Positions 1 through 7,904 of a DNA stretch of 64,000 nt are shown in pieces. The notes beneath the pieces are model-generated. The model made no database searches. It saw only the letters and a program-made list of their open reading frames with translations, and was not told the origin of the DNA. Each line of letters starts with the position of its first letter. Position 1 is the stretch's first letter. The stretch is taken from assembly GCF_943193065.1 (NCBI RefSeq), contig NZ_CALPCS010000002.1, positions 62,001 to 126,000 on the forward strand, written 5' to 3'. The position numbers and the translations under genes were made by a program. The DNA is from Veillonella agrestimuris (GTDB lineage Bacteria; Bacillota; Negativicutes; Veillonellales; Veillonellaceae).

Positions 1-1
1 A

Positions 2-625
2 AGAAAGTCTAAAATTGAAGAAGCTGTAGAACGCTATAGTATTGTACGGTCCCTTCGCTCTGTTGATCGATCTGACATCGTCGTACTCGTACTAGATGGG
101 GTGGATGGGGTAACAGAACAAGATAAAAAAATAGCTGGCTATGCCTATGAAGCTGGTAAAGGTGTTGTCATCGTTGTTAATAAATGGGATCTTGTAGAAA
201 AAGATGATAAAACAACATTACGGTATACAGAAGATATCTATGATGAATTAGGTTTCCTGCAATTTGCTCCTATTTTATTTGCTTCTGCCTTAACGAAACA
301 ACGTATTCACCGCTTAGCAGATATGTTAAAATTCGTATCAGAACAACAATATCGCCGTGTATCGACTGGTACATTAAACCAATTGTTACAAGATGCACAA
401 ACGGTTAATCCCGTACCATCTCGAAATGGTCGTATTCCTAAAATTTACTATATGACGCAAGCTAGCGTTAAGCCACCAACCTTTATTTTGTTTGTAAATG
501 AGCCAGAATTGATTCATTTCTCTTATATGCGCTTTTTAGAAAACCGCTTGCGAGAATCCTTTGGCTTTGAAGGTACACCAATACGGTTAGTATTGCGTGG
601 TAAAAAGCGTGACGATGATGATTAA
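2..625 (+). CDS. der: Ribosome biogenesis GTPase Der, C-terminal part (5' end outside window)
   Basis: The reading frame is open from base 2, so the gene begins before the window and only the last 207 residues are seen. Der (EngA) is a double-GTPase protein that assists 50S subunit assembly in the cytoplasm. The visible part carries the end of the second G domain, with the NKWD guanine-recognition motif near base 180 and a SAL motif near base 285. A KH-like C-terminal domain and a lysine- and aspartate-rich tail follow. A later in-frame GTG near base 101 is internal and not the start. It is followed after 20 bases by plsY, a common neighbour in Firmicutes. Confidence 0.93.
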   Translation, partial: RKSKIEEAVERYSIVRSLRSVDRSDIVVLVLDGVDGVTEQDKKIAGYAYEAGKGVVIVVNKWDLVEKDDKTTLRYTEDIYDELGFLQFAPILFASALTKQRIHRLADMLKFVSEQQYRRVSTGTLNQLLQDAQTVNPVPSRNGRIPKIYYMTQASVKPPTFILFVNEPELIHFSYMRFLENRLRESFGFEGTPIRLVLRGKKRDDDD

Positions 626-645
626 TACATCGAATAGGGGATTAT

Positions 646-1260
646 ATGTATATGATGAATGAAGCATTGATGACAATTGGATTGGCTCTATTAGCGTATA
701 TAATTGGTTCTATCCCAAGTGGTCTCATTATTGGGAAACTCTTTTTTAATACCGATGTGCGCTTGTATGGGTCTAAAAATATAGGTGCTACTAATACCTA
801 TCGGGTTATCGGTTTAAAAGCTGCTTTGCCAGTATTTTTGTGTGATGTATTAAAAGGGGCTATAGGTGTTTTATTATTTTCATCGTTAGGTCCTATATAT
901 ATGTTACTCGGTGGGATTTTAGCCATGGTAGGTCATAATTGGTCTATTTTCTTAGGTTTTAAAGGTGGCCGTGGTGTCGCTACTGGTCTTGGTGTCCTCA
1001 TTGCACTTTCTCCTTTAGTAGCGTTAATCTGTTTTGCTATTTGGGGCATCATTGTATATTTTACAAAATTCGTATCCTTAGGATCTATTGTAGCGGCTAT
1101 AGCAGGGCCTTTTTTGATGTGGTTTACAAATGAATCAATTTGGTTCGTTCTTTTTAATGCACTAGCTGCATTGTTTGTAGTTATACGACATCGAGAAAAT
1201 ATTCAACGCTTATTAGCAGGACAAGAGCTAAAAGTAGAACGAGTAAAGCGAGGAGAATAA
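646..1260 (+). CDS. plsY: Glycerol-3-phosphate acyltransferase PlsY
   Basis: PlsY is a membrane enzyme that transfers an acyl group from acyl-phosphate to sn-glycerol 3-phosphate, the first step of phospholipid synthesis. At 204 residues it has the usual length. It shows about five hydrophobic segments and the three family motifs: GSIPSG near residue 21, KNIGATN near residue 43 and GHNW...GGRGVATG near residues 97-113. An AGGGGATT element lies just before the ATG; a second in-frame ATG two codons later is possible. The stop is one base before gpsA, whose product makes the glycerol-3-phosphate substrate, so the two are probably co-transcribed and act in sequence. Confidence 0.96.
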   Translation: MYMMNEALMTIGLALLAYIIGSIPSGLIIGKLFFNTDVRLYGSKNIGATNTYRVIGLKAALPVFLCDVLKGAIGVLLFSSLGPIYMLLGGILAMVGHNWSIFLGFKGGRGVATGLGVLIALSPLVALICFAIWGIIVYFTKFVSLGSIVAAIAGPFLMWFTNESIWFVLFNALAALFVVIRHRENIQRLLAGQELKVERVKRGE

Positions 1261-1261
1261 T

Positions 1262-2260
1262 ATGAATATTTCTGTGATTGGCTCTGGCAGCTGGGGAACA
1301 GCGCTAGCGATGAAAGCTGTCGTTGCAGGCAATGAAACGACACTTTACTGCCGTCGGCCAGAATTCGCGAAACTTCTAGAGGAAACTGGAGAAAATAAAG
1401 ACTATTTGCCTGGTGTACGTTTACCAAAGGCGCTTACTATTAGCACTGACCTTACATATGCCATCGAAAGTGCAGATATAGTACTTCTTGTGACACCATC
1501 TATACATGTGCGTAATACATTGCAGAGCATTAAGGATTTCGTAAAAAAAGATCAAATCTTTGTGCTTTGCTCAAAAGGTGTGGAACAGTCGACAGGTAAA
1601 TTATTAACTACTGTAGTAGAGGAAGAACTCCGTGGGAAGGGTACGCATCTAGTAGCTTTGTCAGGACCAAACCATGCTGAAGAAATAGCGCGTAACTTAC
1701 CAGCTGCTGCCGTTATAGGCGCAGAAGCTATAGATATAGCAGAGAAAGTGCAACAAGCATTACACTGCCAAGAATTTCGTATTTATACTACAGATGATAT
1801 CGTTGGTGTTGAGCTGGGAGGTGCTACTAAGAATATTATAGCCTTAGCCGCTGGTATCGTAGAGGGTTTGTCATTAGGGGACAATAGTAAAGCTTTATTA
1901 TTAACAAGAGGGCTCCATGAAATGACTCGATTTGGTGTAGCATTAGGGGCTAAAAAAGAAACCTATTCTGGTTTAGCGGGCATGGGAGATTTAATTGCTA
2001 CTTGTATGAGTCCTTATAGTCGGAATCGGAAAGCAGGGGAATCATTAGCAAAAGGTCATTCTATGGATTATATTATGAACCATACAAAGATGGTGGTAGA
2101 AGGTTTTTTTGCTACTCGTATTGTTAGGAATATAGCTCTTGAGCGAAACTTAGATATGCCTATTACACAGGCTTTATATGAAGTTCTATACGAAGAAAAA
2201 TCTCCTACATTAGCTATACAAGAATTAATGAGTAGAAATAGTAAAATAGAAGTGTCTTAA
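1262..2260 (+). CDS. gpsA: Glycerol-3-phosphate dehydrogenase [NAD(P)+]
   Basis: This cytosolic enzyme reduces dihydroxyacetone phosphate to sn-glycerol 3-phosphate for phospholipid synthesis. The 332-residue length is typical. Visible motifs are the N-terminal dinucleotide fold GSGSWGTALA (residues 7-16), the GPNHAEE segment near residue 135, the catalytic-lysine region ATKNIIALAAG near residue 189 and GLAGMGDL near residue 239. A GAGGAGAA ribosome site lies inside the end of plsY, which supports translational coupling. A 72-base AT-rich gap separates it from rsmD. Confidence 0.97.
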   Translation: MNISVIGSGSWGTALAMKAVVAGNETTLYCRRPEFAKLLEETGENKDYLPGVRLPKALTISTDLTYAIESADIVLLVTPSIHVRNTLQSIKDFVKKDQIFVLCSKGVEQSTGKLLTTVVEEELRGKGTHLVALSGPNHAEEIARNLPAAAVIGAEAIDIAEKVQQALHCQEFRIYTTDDIVGVELGGATKNIIALAAGIVEGLSLGDNSKALLLTRGLHEMTRFGVALGAKKETYSGLAGMGDLIATCMSPYSRNRKAGESLAKGHSMDYIMNHTKMVVEGFFATRIVRNIALERNLDMPITQALYEVLYEEKSPTLAIQELMSRNSKIEVS

Positions 2261-2332
2261 TCTGAAAAGGTACTTTTATTTTACTTATTTATATACTATA
2301 ATTAATGAGTATTATAATCTTGAGAGGATTGT

Positions 2333-2884
2333 ATGCGGATTATTGGAGGCACTGCAAAGGGTCATACTATAAAAGCACCAAAGGGGATTGATACGCGCCC
2401 TACTTTGGACCGGGTTCGGGAAAGTATTTTCAATGTACTTAGTAATCGTGGTATCCGAGGTGCATCAGTATTAGATTTATTTTCTGGTACCGGTGCTCTG
2501 GCCATTGAATCGTTAAGTCGAGGAGCTTCTTCTGCTGTCGCAGTAGACATGAAGACAGGGAAACTCATATTAGAAAATGCAACGCATTGCCGGGTAGAAA
2601 AGGAATTGACAATTGTACCAAAGAAGATTTCGCAAGTCATGCCTTTTATAGATAATCAGCAATTTGATTATATATTTTCTGATCCTCCCTATGAAAAAGG
2701 ATTCATTCAAAGTACTATTGATTTAGTAGATGGTCATGATTTGTTAGCCCCTGAAGGTGTTCTTATTTTAGAACATCATAAGGACGAAACATTTACAGTA
2801 CCAGATCATTGGGAATCTATAAAAGAGCAGAAGTTTGGATACACTTTAGTATCCTATTATGTGAAATCTCGTGAGAGGAGTTAG
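2333..2884 (+). CDS. rsmD: 16S rRNA (guanine(966)-N2)-methyltransferase RsmD
   Basis: RsmD methylates G966 of 16S rRNA in the 30S subunit, using S-adenosylmethionine. The 183-residue protein has the Rossmann SAM-binding motif DLFSGTGALAIE near residue 46 and the catalytic DPPY motif near residue 117, both diagnostic for N2-guanine RNA methyltransferases. A GAGAGGA Shine-Dalgarno precedes the ATG. The end of the gene holds the ribosome site for coaD, a pairing conserved across Firmicutes. Confidence 0.96.
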   Translation: MRIIGGTAKGHTIKAPKGIDTRPTLDRVRESIFNVLSNRGIRGASVLDLFSGTGALAIESLSRGASSAVAVDMKTGKLILENATHCRVEKELTIVPKKISQVMPFIDNQQFDYIFSDPPYEKGFIQSTIDLVDGHDLLAPEGVLILEHHKDETFTVPDHWESIKEQKFGYTLVSYYVKSRERS

Positions 2885-2888
2885 ACCT

Positions 2889-3383
2889 TTGCGAATTGGA
2901 GTTTGTCCGGGAAGTTTTGATCCAGTAACGAATGGTCATATTGACATTTTTGAACGAGGCAGTCGTTTAGTCGATAAATTAATTATTGCTGTCAGTACGA
3001 ATCCTAATAAAAATTCATTGTTCACTATGGACGAGCGGGTAGAGATGATTCGAAACTCCGTTAAGCATATAGATAATGTAGAAATCGATTGTACTGGTGG
3101 ATTACTGAACGAATATGTTAAGTCGAAAAATGCCACTATTATTATTCGTGGTTTACGAGCGCTTAGCGATTTTGAATACGAGTTTCAACGAGCTCTTTTT
3201 TCAAAATATTTAGATGATGACATTGAAACAGTATTTATTATGACGAATAATAAATATTCTTTTGTCAGCTCTACAGGTATCCGAGAACTTGCCAAATTTG
3301 GCGGTCGTTTAGAAGGTCTTGTGCCTGATGATGTAAGGATAAAACTAGAAGAACGGTTTCGTAATCGTAGTAATCAAAAATAG
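2889..3383 (+). CDS. coaD: Phosphopantetheine adenylyltransferase
   Basis: CoaD makes dephospho-CoA from 4'-phosphopantetheine and ATP, the penultimate step of CoA synthesis. I chose the TTG at 2889 because it gives the usual N-terminus (RIGVCPGSFDP) and sits 7 bases after a GAGAGGAG ribosome site at 2874-2881. The upstream in-frame GTG at 2871 would add six residues with no counterpart in the family and would itself precede that site. The resulting 164 residues are the usual length. The nucleotidyltransferase motif GSFDPVTNGH and the C-terminal SSTGIREL motif are both present. CoaBC, which acts earlier in the same pathway, is encoded at 7905-9113. Confidence 0.94.
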   Translation: MRIGVCPGSFDPVTNGHIDIFERGSRLVDKLIIAVSTNPNKNSLFTMDERVEMIRNSVKHIDNVEIDCTGGLLNEYVKSKNATIIIRGLRALSDFEYEFQRALFSKYLDDDIETVFIMTNNKYSFVSSTGIRELAKFGGRLEGLVPDDVRIKLEERFRNRSNQK

Positions 3384-3394
3384 GAGTGAATTGT

Positions 3395-3853
3395 ATGAAA
3401 ACAGAAAAATTACTTGAAGATTTGGAAGTGCTTATTGAATCCAGTAGCCGTATTCCTATGACTACAAAACGAATGGTAGAAGAAGATGAAATCATTCGCA
3501 TTATCGATGCCATTCAAGAATCTTTGCCTCTTGAATTAGAAGAGTCTCGTCGCATTGTAGCAGAAAAAGATAAAGTCCTTGCTGATGCACAACGTCAAGC
3601 AGAAGTACTCATCGATCAAGCAAAAGAATATATTGCTAAATTAACTGCTGAAAGTGAACTTGTAAAAGAAGCACAGGAACAAGCTAACCAAATTATCAAT
3701 GCTGCCAACCAATCTTCTGAAGAGTTGAAATCTAGCTCTTTACAATATGCTGGTGACGTATTGAAATACGTAGAAAATAATTTGGAAAAAACATTAGAAA
3801 GCCTTCGCCAAAATCGTGAAAGCTTAAAACAAAACGAACAAAAAGCTGAATAA
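3395..3853 (+). CDS. Coiled-coil protein of unknown function (ATP synthase b/H-subunit-like)
   Basis: This is a 152-residue, highly charged, almost wholly alpha-helical protein, rich in Glu, Lys, Gln and Ala. Heptad-like patterns run from about residue 45 to the end. It resembles the stalk subunits (F-type b, V-type H) and DivIVA-like coiled coils only in composition; I see no catalytic motif, signal peptide or membrane segment. The ATG at 3395 was chosen for the AGGAGTG site at 3382-3388; the in-frame GTG at 3386 overlaps that site. It follows coaD by 11 bases and is the last gene before a strong terminator. The function is unknown to me. Confidence 0.75.
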   Translation: MKTEKLLEDLEVLIESSSRIPMTTKRMVEEDEIIRIIDAIQESLPLELEESRRIVAEKDKVLADAQRQAEVLIDQAKEYIAKLTAESELVKEAQEQANQIINAANQSSEELKSSSLQYAGDVLKYVENNLEKTLESLRQNRESLKQNEQKAE

Positions 3854-3879
3854 TAGGCGTCATTGTAAATCGTAAAGAA

Positions 3880-3918
3880 GGGCGAGTTAATCACAACGGA
3901 TTAACTCGCCCTTTTTTT
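3880..3918 (+). terminator. Intrinsic terminator after the der-coaD gene group
   Basis: Arms at 3880-3891 and 3900-3911 form a perfect 12-bp GC-rich stem with an 8-base loop, followed by a run of seven T at 3912-3918. It ends the plus-strand group that starts before the window. The complementary strand has only a weak T-rich run beyond the stem, so it may help end rqcH but is less convincing in that direction. Confidence 0.92.
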
Positions 3919-4022
3919 ATGCTATTTTTATCTTTTTAGTGGATTTTATTAATCTGTTTTGATAATACTTAGTGCCATATCTTGTCAGTTGTCCTTGAAG
4001 GCCTATAGTTTATTAGATTTGA

Positions 4023-5735
4023 CTACTCATCATACATCGGTGGCTTCTCTGGCTCTACAATCATCGTTTGATGGGTACTAAAAATAACGATGCCCAACGG
4101 CGATTTAGGCGGTTTTTTAATATTTTTAATATACGTGTAATCTACAGGAACTTTAGATGTGTGGCGAGCTTTACTAAAGTATGCTGCATATTTGGCCACT
4201 TGAGAAATTACCATATCGTCAAGTTCTTGGTTCGGTCGTAAAATCAAATGAGAGCCTTGAATATCTTGAGTATGGAACCACATATCGGTAGGTTTGGCAA
4301 AGCGATGCGTAAGATATTCGTTTTGCTGATTATTTCGGCCAATATAGAGGTCGCCTTCAGGTATTTCAAGATGAATATAATTGGACTTATCTAACTTGTA
4401 AGATAATGGTTTTTTAGATTTTTTGATGATCCCTGCATCCATACATTCTTGACGAATTTCTTCTAATGCTTCTCGCGTATTCGCTAAGGAGAAGCTATAT
4501 AAAATCGATTGTAAATAGTCTAGCTTAATATTACTTTGGTCTAATTGATAACGGCCACTAACTATACGATTTTTTAATTTCGTATACAGTTTATAGTACC
4601 ATTGTGCATTTTCTACAATAGTCAATTGTGGTTTCAAAGGGATAGTTATCATTTTATTATCATCAGCCAATAAGTTTTGTACTTCTACAGATGATTCATA
4701 CTTAACTTGTAAATAGCTATTAATCATGAGTAGATCGCCGTATAATTTATAGGTTTCCATTTTATCGGTGTCATTTAATTCATCTTGAATTTTTTGATGA
4801 CGTACTTCTTCTTTGGCAATGGCGTGAGTAATAATTTTTTCTAATTCTCGATCGGCTGTATGAATAGAACCTTTGGCAACTATTTCTTGTTCAATAGCTT
4901 CTGATATAGTGGTATAAGTATGTTGTAAGGTGCCTTCGTCTAATCTAATTGGTGAAAGTACAGACTTTCCATTCAATTCATAGTCGTATAAATAGCTAGC
5001 ATGCTTTAATTGCTCTTGTAAGTCTATAAGGCTTAATGCTAATTGTTCAATACGGTCGCGTTCAATAGAATCAATAGACTCATTACCATTTAAGTGAACT
5101 TTTTTTAGCACATAGTCTAGTAAATGTTTGCCGAAACCATTAAAAATATAGCGAATTGTTTGTGCTACCGTGCCATCGCCAAAAGATTTAATGAGATTGA
5201 CGATTTCTAGGTGATTAAAATCGAAAAGGGAAACGCGGTTAGCATTAGGTGGTAATTCATAGGTTAACTTAGGACCAATGGATCGTTCTCGATTCATAAT
5301 AGGTGATACATGGATAAGTGATTCTAAAATTATACCTTGTTGAACAAAGATCGCATTTGAATATTTGCCCATTAATTCTATGTAAATTTGTGTAGTTGCA
5401 ATGGATCCGTCTAGTTCCAACTTATCGAGATGTACGCATAGAATGCGGTCCCCATTAATTTGCTCCACCTTTGTAATACGGCTGCTTTCAATGTGTTTGC
5501 GCAGAAACATAGTGAGGGAACTCGGTTCTTTCGGCAAATCTTGAATGGGCTTGCTTATATAAATAGCAGGATTTGCACCAACAGTAATAACAAGATTCAC
5601 ATCATTGTTGAAAGCTCGTACTTTAAAAAGTAATGTATGTTTATCGATTTGATATAAACGTTGTATTTGACCTGACTGTAATTGCTCGTTAAGTTCTCGG
5701 CATAGTACAGAGAGGGTTAATCCATCTAAATTCAT
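4023..5735 (-). CDS. rqcH: RqcH, NFACT-family ribosome quality control protein (Rqc2/NEMF homologue)
   Basis: RqcH binds obstructed 50S subunits carrying peptidyl-tRNA and recruits alanyl-tRNA to add C-terminal alanine tails that mark the chain for degradation. Older databases call it fibronectin-binding protein. The 570-residue protein has the NFACT-N domain, with the conserved Asp-Arg pair at residues 96-97 (NGDRIL) that the family needs for tailing. A long helical middle section follows, then the C-terminal NFACT-R domain with DMWFHTQDIQGSH near residue 487. The ATG is preceded on the minus strand by an AGGAGT site. The gene is transcribed against both neighbours and looks monocistronic. 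Of the gap 3912-4022 nothing else can be said. Confidence 0.93.
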   Translation of the reverse strand: MNLDGLTLSVLCRELNEQLQSGQIQRLYQIDKHTLLFKVRAFNNDVNLVITVGANPAIYISKPIQDLPKEPSSLTMFLRKHIESSRITKVEQINGDRILCVHLDKLELDGSIATTQIYIELMGKYSNAIFVQQGIILESLIHVSPIMNRERSIGPKLTYELPPNANRVSLFDFNHLEIVNLIKSFGDGTVAQTIRYIFNGFGKHLLDYVLKKVHLNGNESIDSIERDRIEQLALSLIDLQEQLKHASYLYDYELNGKSVLSPIRLDEGTLQHTYTTISEAIEQEIVAKGSIHTADRELEKIITHAIAKEEVRHQKIQDELNDTDKMETYKLYGDLLMINSYLQVKYESSVEVQNLLADDNKMITIPLKPQLTIVENAQWYYKLYTKLKNRIVSGRYQLDQSNIKLDYLQSILYSFSLANTREALEEIRQECMDAGIIKKSKKPLSYKLDKSNYIHLEIPEGDLYIGRNNQQNEYLTHRFAKPTDMWFHTQDIQGSHLILRPNQELDDMVISQVAKYAAYFSKARHTSKVPVDYTYIKNIKKPPKSPLGIVIFSTHQTMIVEPEKPPMYDE

Positions 5736-5827
5736 AGTACTCCTTTCTCATAGTATAGAGTTACGTATATAAGTATAACATAGCTTTCTTTACAGTTGTG
5801 TTACAATAAATAAAAAGGGAGGCTCTC

Positions 5828-6709
5828 ATGAAAAGTATGACTGGATTTGGACGAAGTTCCAATATGATTAAAGGATTACAATGTACGGTAGAAATTAAAT
5901 CGGTAAATTCTCGTTTTTTAGATATTAATGTTCGTAGCCCTAAAGAATTAAATCACATTGAACATATTCTGAGAAAGCTTATAAAAGACACAATTCATCG
6001 TGGTAAAGTTGACGTGTCCATTATATTGGAGCGGCAGATAGAGGATAGTAACGATTTTTCTGTAAACAGTGCTTTAAAAGAACAAATTCAAGAACTATTA
6101 GTAAAAGAAGGCTTTTATCCATCCATGGCAGAGGTACCGCTTCAAGCAGTGCTAGCTATTTCTAAAGATTGGATTCAATATAAGGAAGAATCAATACCAG
6201 AAGAGGAGATCGATAGCCTTGTGGTGAATACTACAAAAGAAGCGTTAGATCAACTCATTCATATGAGAAGGGATGAAGGGGGCAATATACAACAAGCCTT
6301 ATTAGATATGCTTTCACATATGACGACGAGTATAGACTATATAGATGACCATAAGATAGATATATTAGAGACATATAAAGTATCATTAGAAGGTAAAATA
6401 AGTGATCTATTAGCCTCCAAAGATGTAAGCATTTCTGAAGATCGTATTTTACAAGAAGTTGCGATTGTGGCTGATAAAACAGATGTAACAGAAGAGATTG
6501 TCCGATTCAGGTCTCATGTGGTACAATTAGGGAACACACTTATACAGGATGAACCAATAGGTCGTAAATTAGATTTTATCATTCAAGAAATGAATCGAGA
6601 GATTAATACAATCGGTTCGAAAGCGATGGACCTATCTATTACAGATCGAGTGGTACAACTAAAATGTGAATTAGAAAAAGTTAGAGAACAAGTTCAAAAT
6701 ATAGAATAA
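5828..6709 (+). CDS. YicC/YloC family endoribonuclease
   Basis: The 293-residue protein begins with the family signature MKSMTGFGR and ends with the DUF1732 region (GRKLDF...[13 protein letters not shown]). YicC proteins are metal-dependent endoribonucleases shown in other bacteria to cut structured RNAs; the cellular target here is unknown. An AAAGGGAGG site precedes the ATG. It heads a conserved Firmicutes set, yicC-remA-gmk-rpoZ-coaBC, with gaps of 11 bases or less up to rpoZ. The 92-base gap before it is shared with the divergent rqcH and is AT-rich; I could not assign promoters with confidence. Confidence 0.93.
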   Translation: MKSMTGFGRSSNMIKGLQCTVEIKSVNSRFLDINVRSPKELNHIEHILRKLIKDTIHRGKVDVSIILERQIEDSNDFSVNSALKEQIQELLVKEGFYPSMAEVPLQAVLAISKDWIQYKEESIPEEEIDSLVVNTTKEALDQLIHMRRDEGGNIQQALLDMLSHMTTSIDYIDDHKIDILETYKVSLEGKISDLLASKDVSISEDRILQEVAIVADKTDVTEEIVRFRSHVVQLGNTLIQDEPIGRKLDFIIQEMNREINTIGSKAMDLSITDRVVQLKCELEKVREQVQNIE

Positions 6710-6720
6710 GGAGGCCTATA

Positions 6721-6990
6721 ATGAGTATCCAATTACTAAACATTGGCTTTGGTAATATGGTGTCTGCCAATCGCGTTATCGCTATTATCAGTCCAGAATC
6801 GGCGCCTATTAAGCGAATGGTGCAAGACGCAAGAGATAAAAGTCTCCTCATTGATGCTACATATGGCCGCAAAACTCGTGCAGTATTAGTTATGGATAGT
6901 GGTCAAATCGTTTTATCTGCTATTCAACCGGAAACGGTAGCTAACCGTATTGTACAACATGAAGTAGAAGAGGAATCTGCAGAAGATTAG
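6721..6990 (+). CDS. remA: RemA family regulatory protein (DUF370)
   Basis: This 89-residue protein matches the RemA/DUF370 family over its length: the [14 protein letters not shown] start, the SAPIKRM segment and the [11 protein letters not shown] segment. In Bacillus subtilis RemA is a DNA-binding activator of biofilm matrix and osmoprotection genes, and members form oligomeric rings. Here the target genes are unknown. A GGAGG site at 6711-6715 precedes the ATG. The position between yicC and gmk is the standard Firmicutes arrangement. Confidence 0.93.
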   Translation: MSIQLLNIGFGNMVSANRVIAIISPESAPIKRMVQDARDKSLLIDATYGRKTRAVLVMDSGQIVLSAIQPETVANRIVQHEVEEESAED

Positions 6991-6998
6991 GAGTTCAT

Positions 6999-7628
6999 AT
7001 GTCAGACAGAGGATTATTAATCGTCGTATCTGGTCCTTCAGGTGCAGGAAAGGGAACAATTTGTTCCAATATACGCAGTGAAATGCCAAACTTAGTATAT
7101 TCTGTATCTATGACAACACGAGCACCGCGTGTAGGGGAAGAAGAAGGCGTTAACTATTTCTTCCGTAGCAAGGAAGAATTTGAAGCTTTGCTAGCAGAAG
7201 ATGCATTTTTAGAATATGCTAAAGTATATGATAATTACTATGGTACACCGAAACAGCACGTTATGGATTTACTTGACGAAGGTAAAAGTGTATTATTAGA
7301 AATCGATATTCAAGGAGCTATGCAAGTAAAGGAGCGCTTTAGCGATGCCGTCTTTATTTATATTGTACCACCGTCCTTAAGTGAATTATCGGAGCGGTTA
7401 CACAATCGAGGTACCGATGCAAAAGAAGTAATCGATAAACGCTTATCCATGGCTTGTTCAGAGTTAGCCTTAGCCCATCGATACGATTACATTGTAGTGA
7501 ACGACGATTTAGAAGAAGCATCAGAAAAAGTAGCTTCTATTTTACGCGCAGAAGCATGTAAAATTAGTCGTAATAAAGAACAAATTCAGTATATTTATAA
7601 ACAATACCAAGAGTCTAAGGAGAAGTGA
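6999..7628 (+). CDS. gmk: Guanylate kinase
   Basis: Gmk phosphorylates GMP to GDP with ATP and is essential in purine nucleotide metabolism. The 209-residue protein has the P-loop GPSGAGKGT at residues 11-19, the GMP-binding SMTTRAPRVGE segment near residue 37 and the EGVNYFF segment following it. A late RLxxA-type lid region lies near residue 145. A TAGGAG site sits 8 bases upstream within the 8-base gap from remA. Confidence 0.97.
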   Translation: MSDRGLLIVVSGPSGAGKGTICSNIRSEMPNLVYSVSMTTRAPRVGEEEGVNYFFRSKEEFEALLAEDAFLEYAKVYDNYYGTPKQHVMDLLDEGKSVLLEIDIQGAMQVKERFSDAVFIYIVPPSLSELSERLHNRGTDAKEVIDKRLSMACSELALAHRYDYIVVNDDLEEASEKVASILRAEACKISRNKEQIQYIYKQYQESKEK

Positions 7629-7632
7629 TAAT

Positions 7633-7848
7633 ATGATGGTAAAACCTCCATTGAAACGATTAGAAGAACAAGTAGATAGCAAATATACATTAGTTACGTT
7701 AGCAGCGAAACGCGCTCGAGAATTAACTGATGGTGAACCATGTTTGGCAACTGATATTCATCATACAGATAAACCAGTATCTTTGGCTTTTTATGAAATT
7801 GCTGAAGGCGAAGTATCTTATAAACGAACTAAAGAAGGTATTAAATAA
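7633..7848 (+). CDS. rpoZ: RNA polymerase omega subunit
   Basis: RpoZ is the small omega subunit that helps assembly and stability of RNA polymerase. The 71-residue protein carries the conserved region PPLKRLEEQVDSKYTLV, followed by AAKRARELTDG. It lies 4 bases after gmk, with an AAGGAGAAG site in the end of gmk. Either of two adjacent ATG codons could start it. A hairpin terminator follows directly. Confidence 0.94.
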   Translation: MMVKPPLKRLEEQVDSKYTLVTLAAKRARELTDGEPCLATDIHHTDKPVSLAFYEIAEGEVSYKRTKEGIK

Positions 7849-7856
7849 ATACAATC

Positions 7857-7894
7857 AATTCCTTGTATTCTTTTGGAGTACAAGGAATTTTTAA
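7857..7894 (+). terminator. Intrinsic terminator or attenuator between rpoZ and coaBC
   Basis: Arms at 7857-7867 and 7879-7889 form a perfect 11-bp stem with an 11-base loop; with the last two stem bases the 3' side reads as an ATTTTTAAAA run. The coaBC ribosome site starts only a few bases later, so transcripts from upstream must read through it to reach coaBC. Confidence 0.75.
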
Positions 7895-7904
7895 AAGGAG
7901 AATT

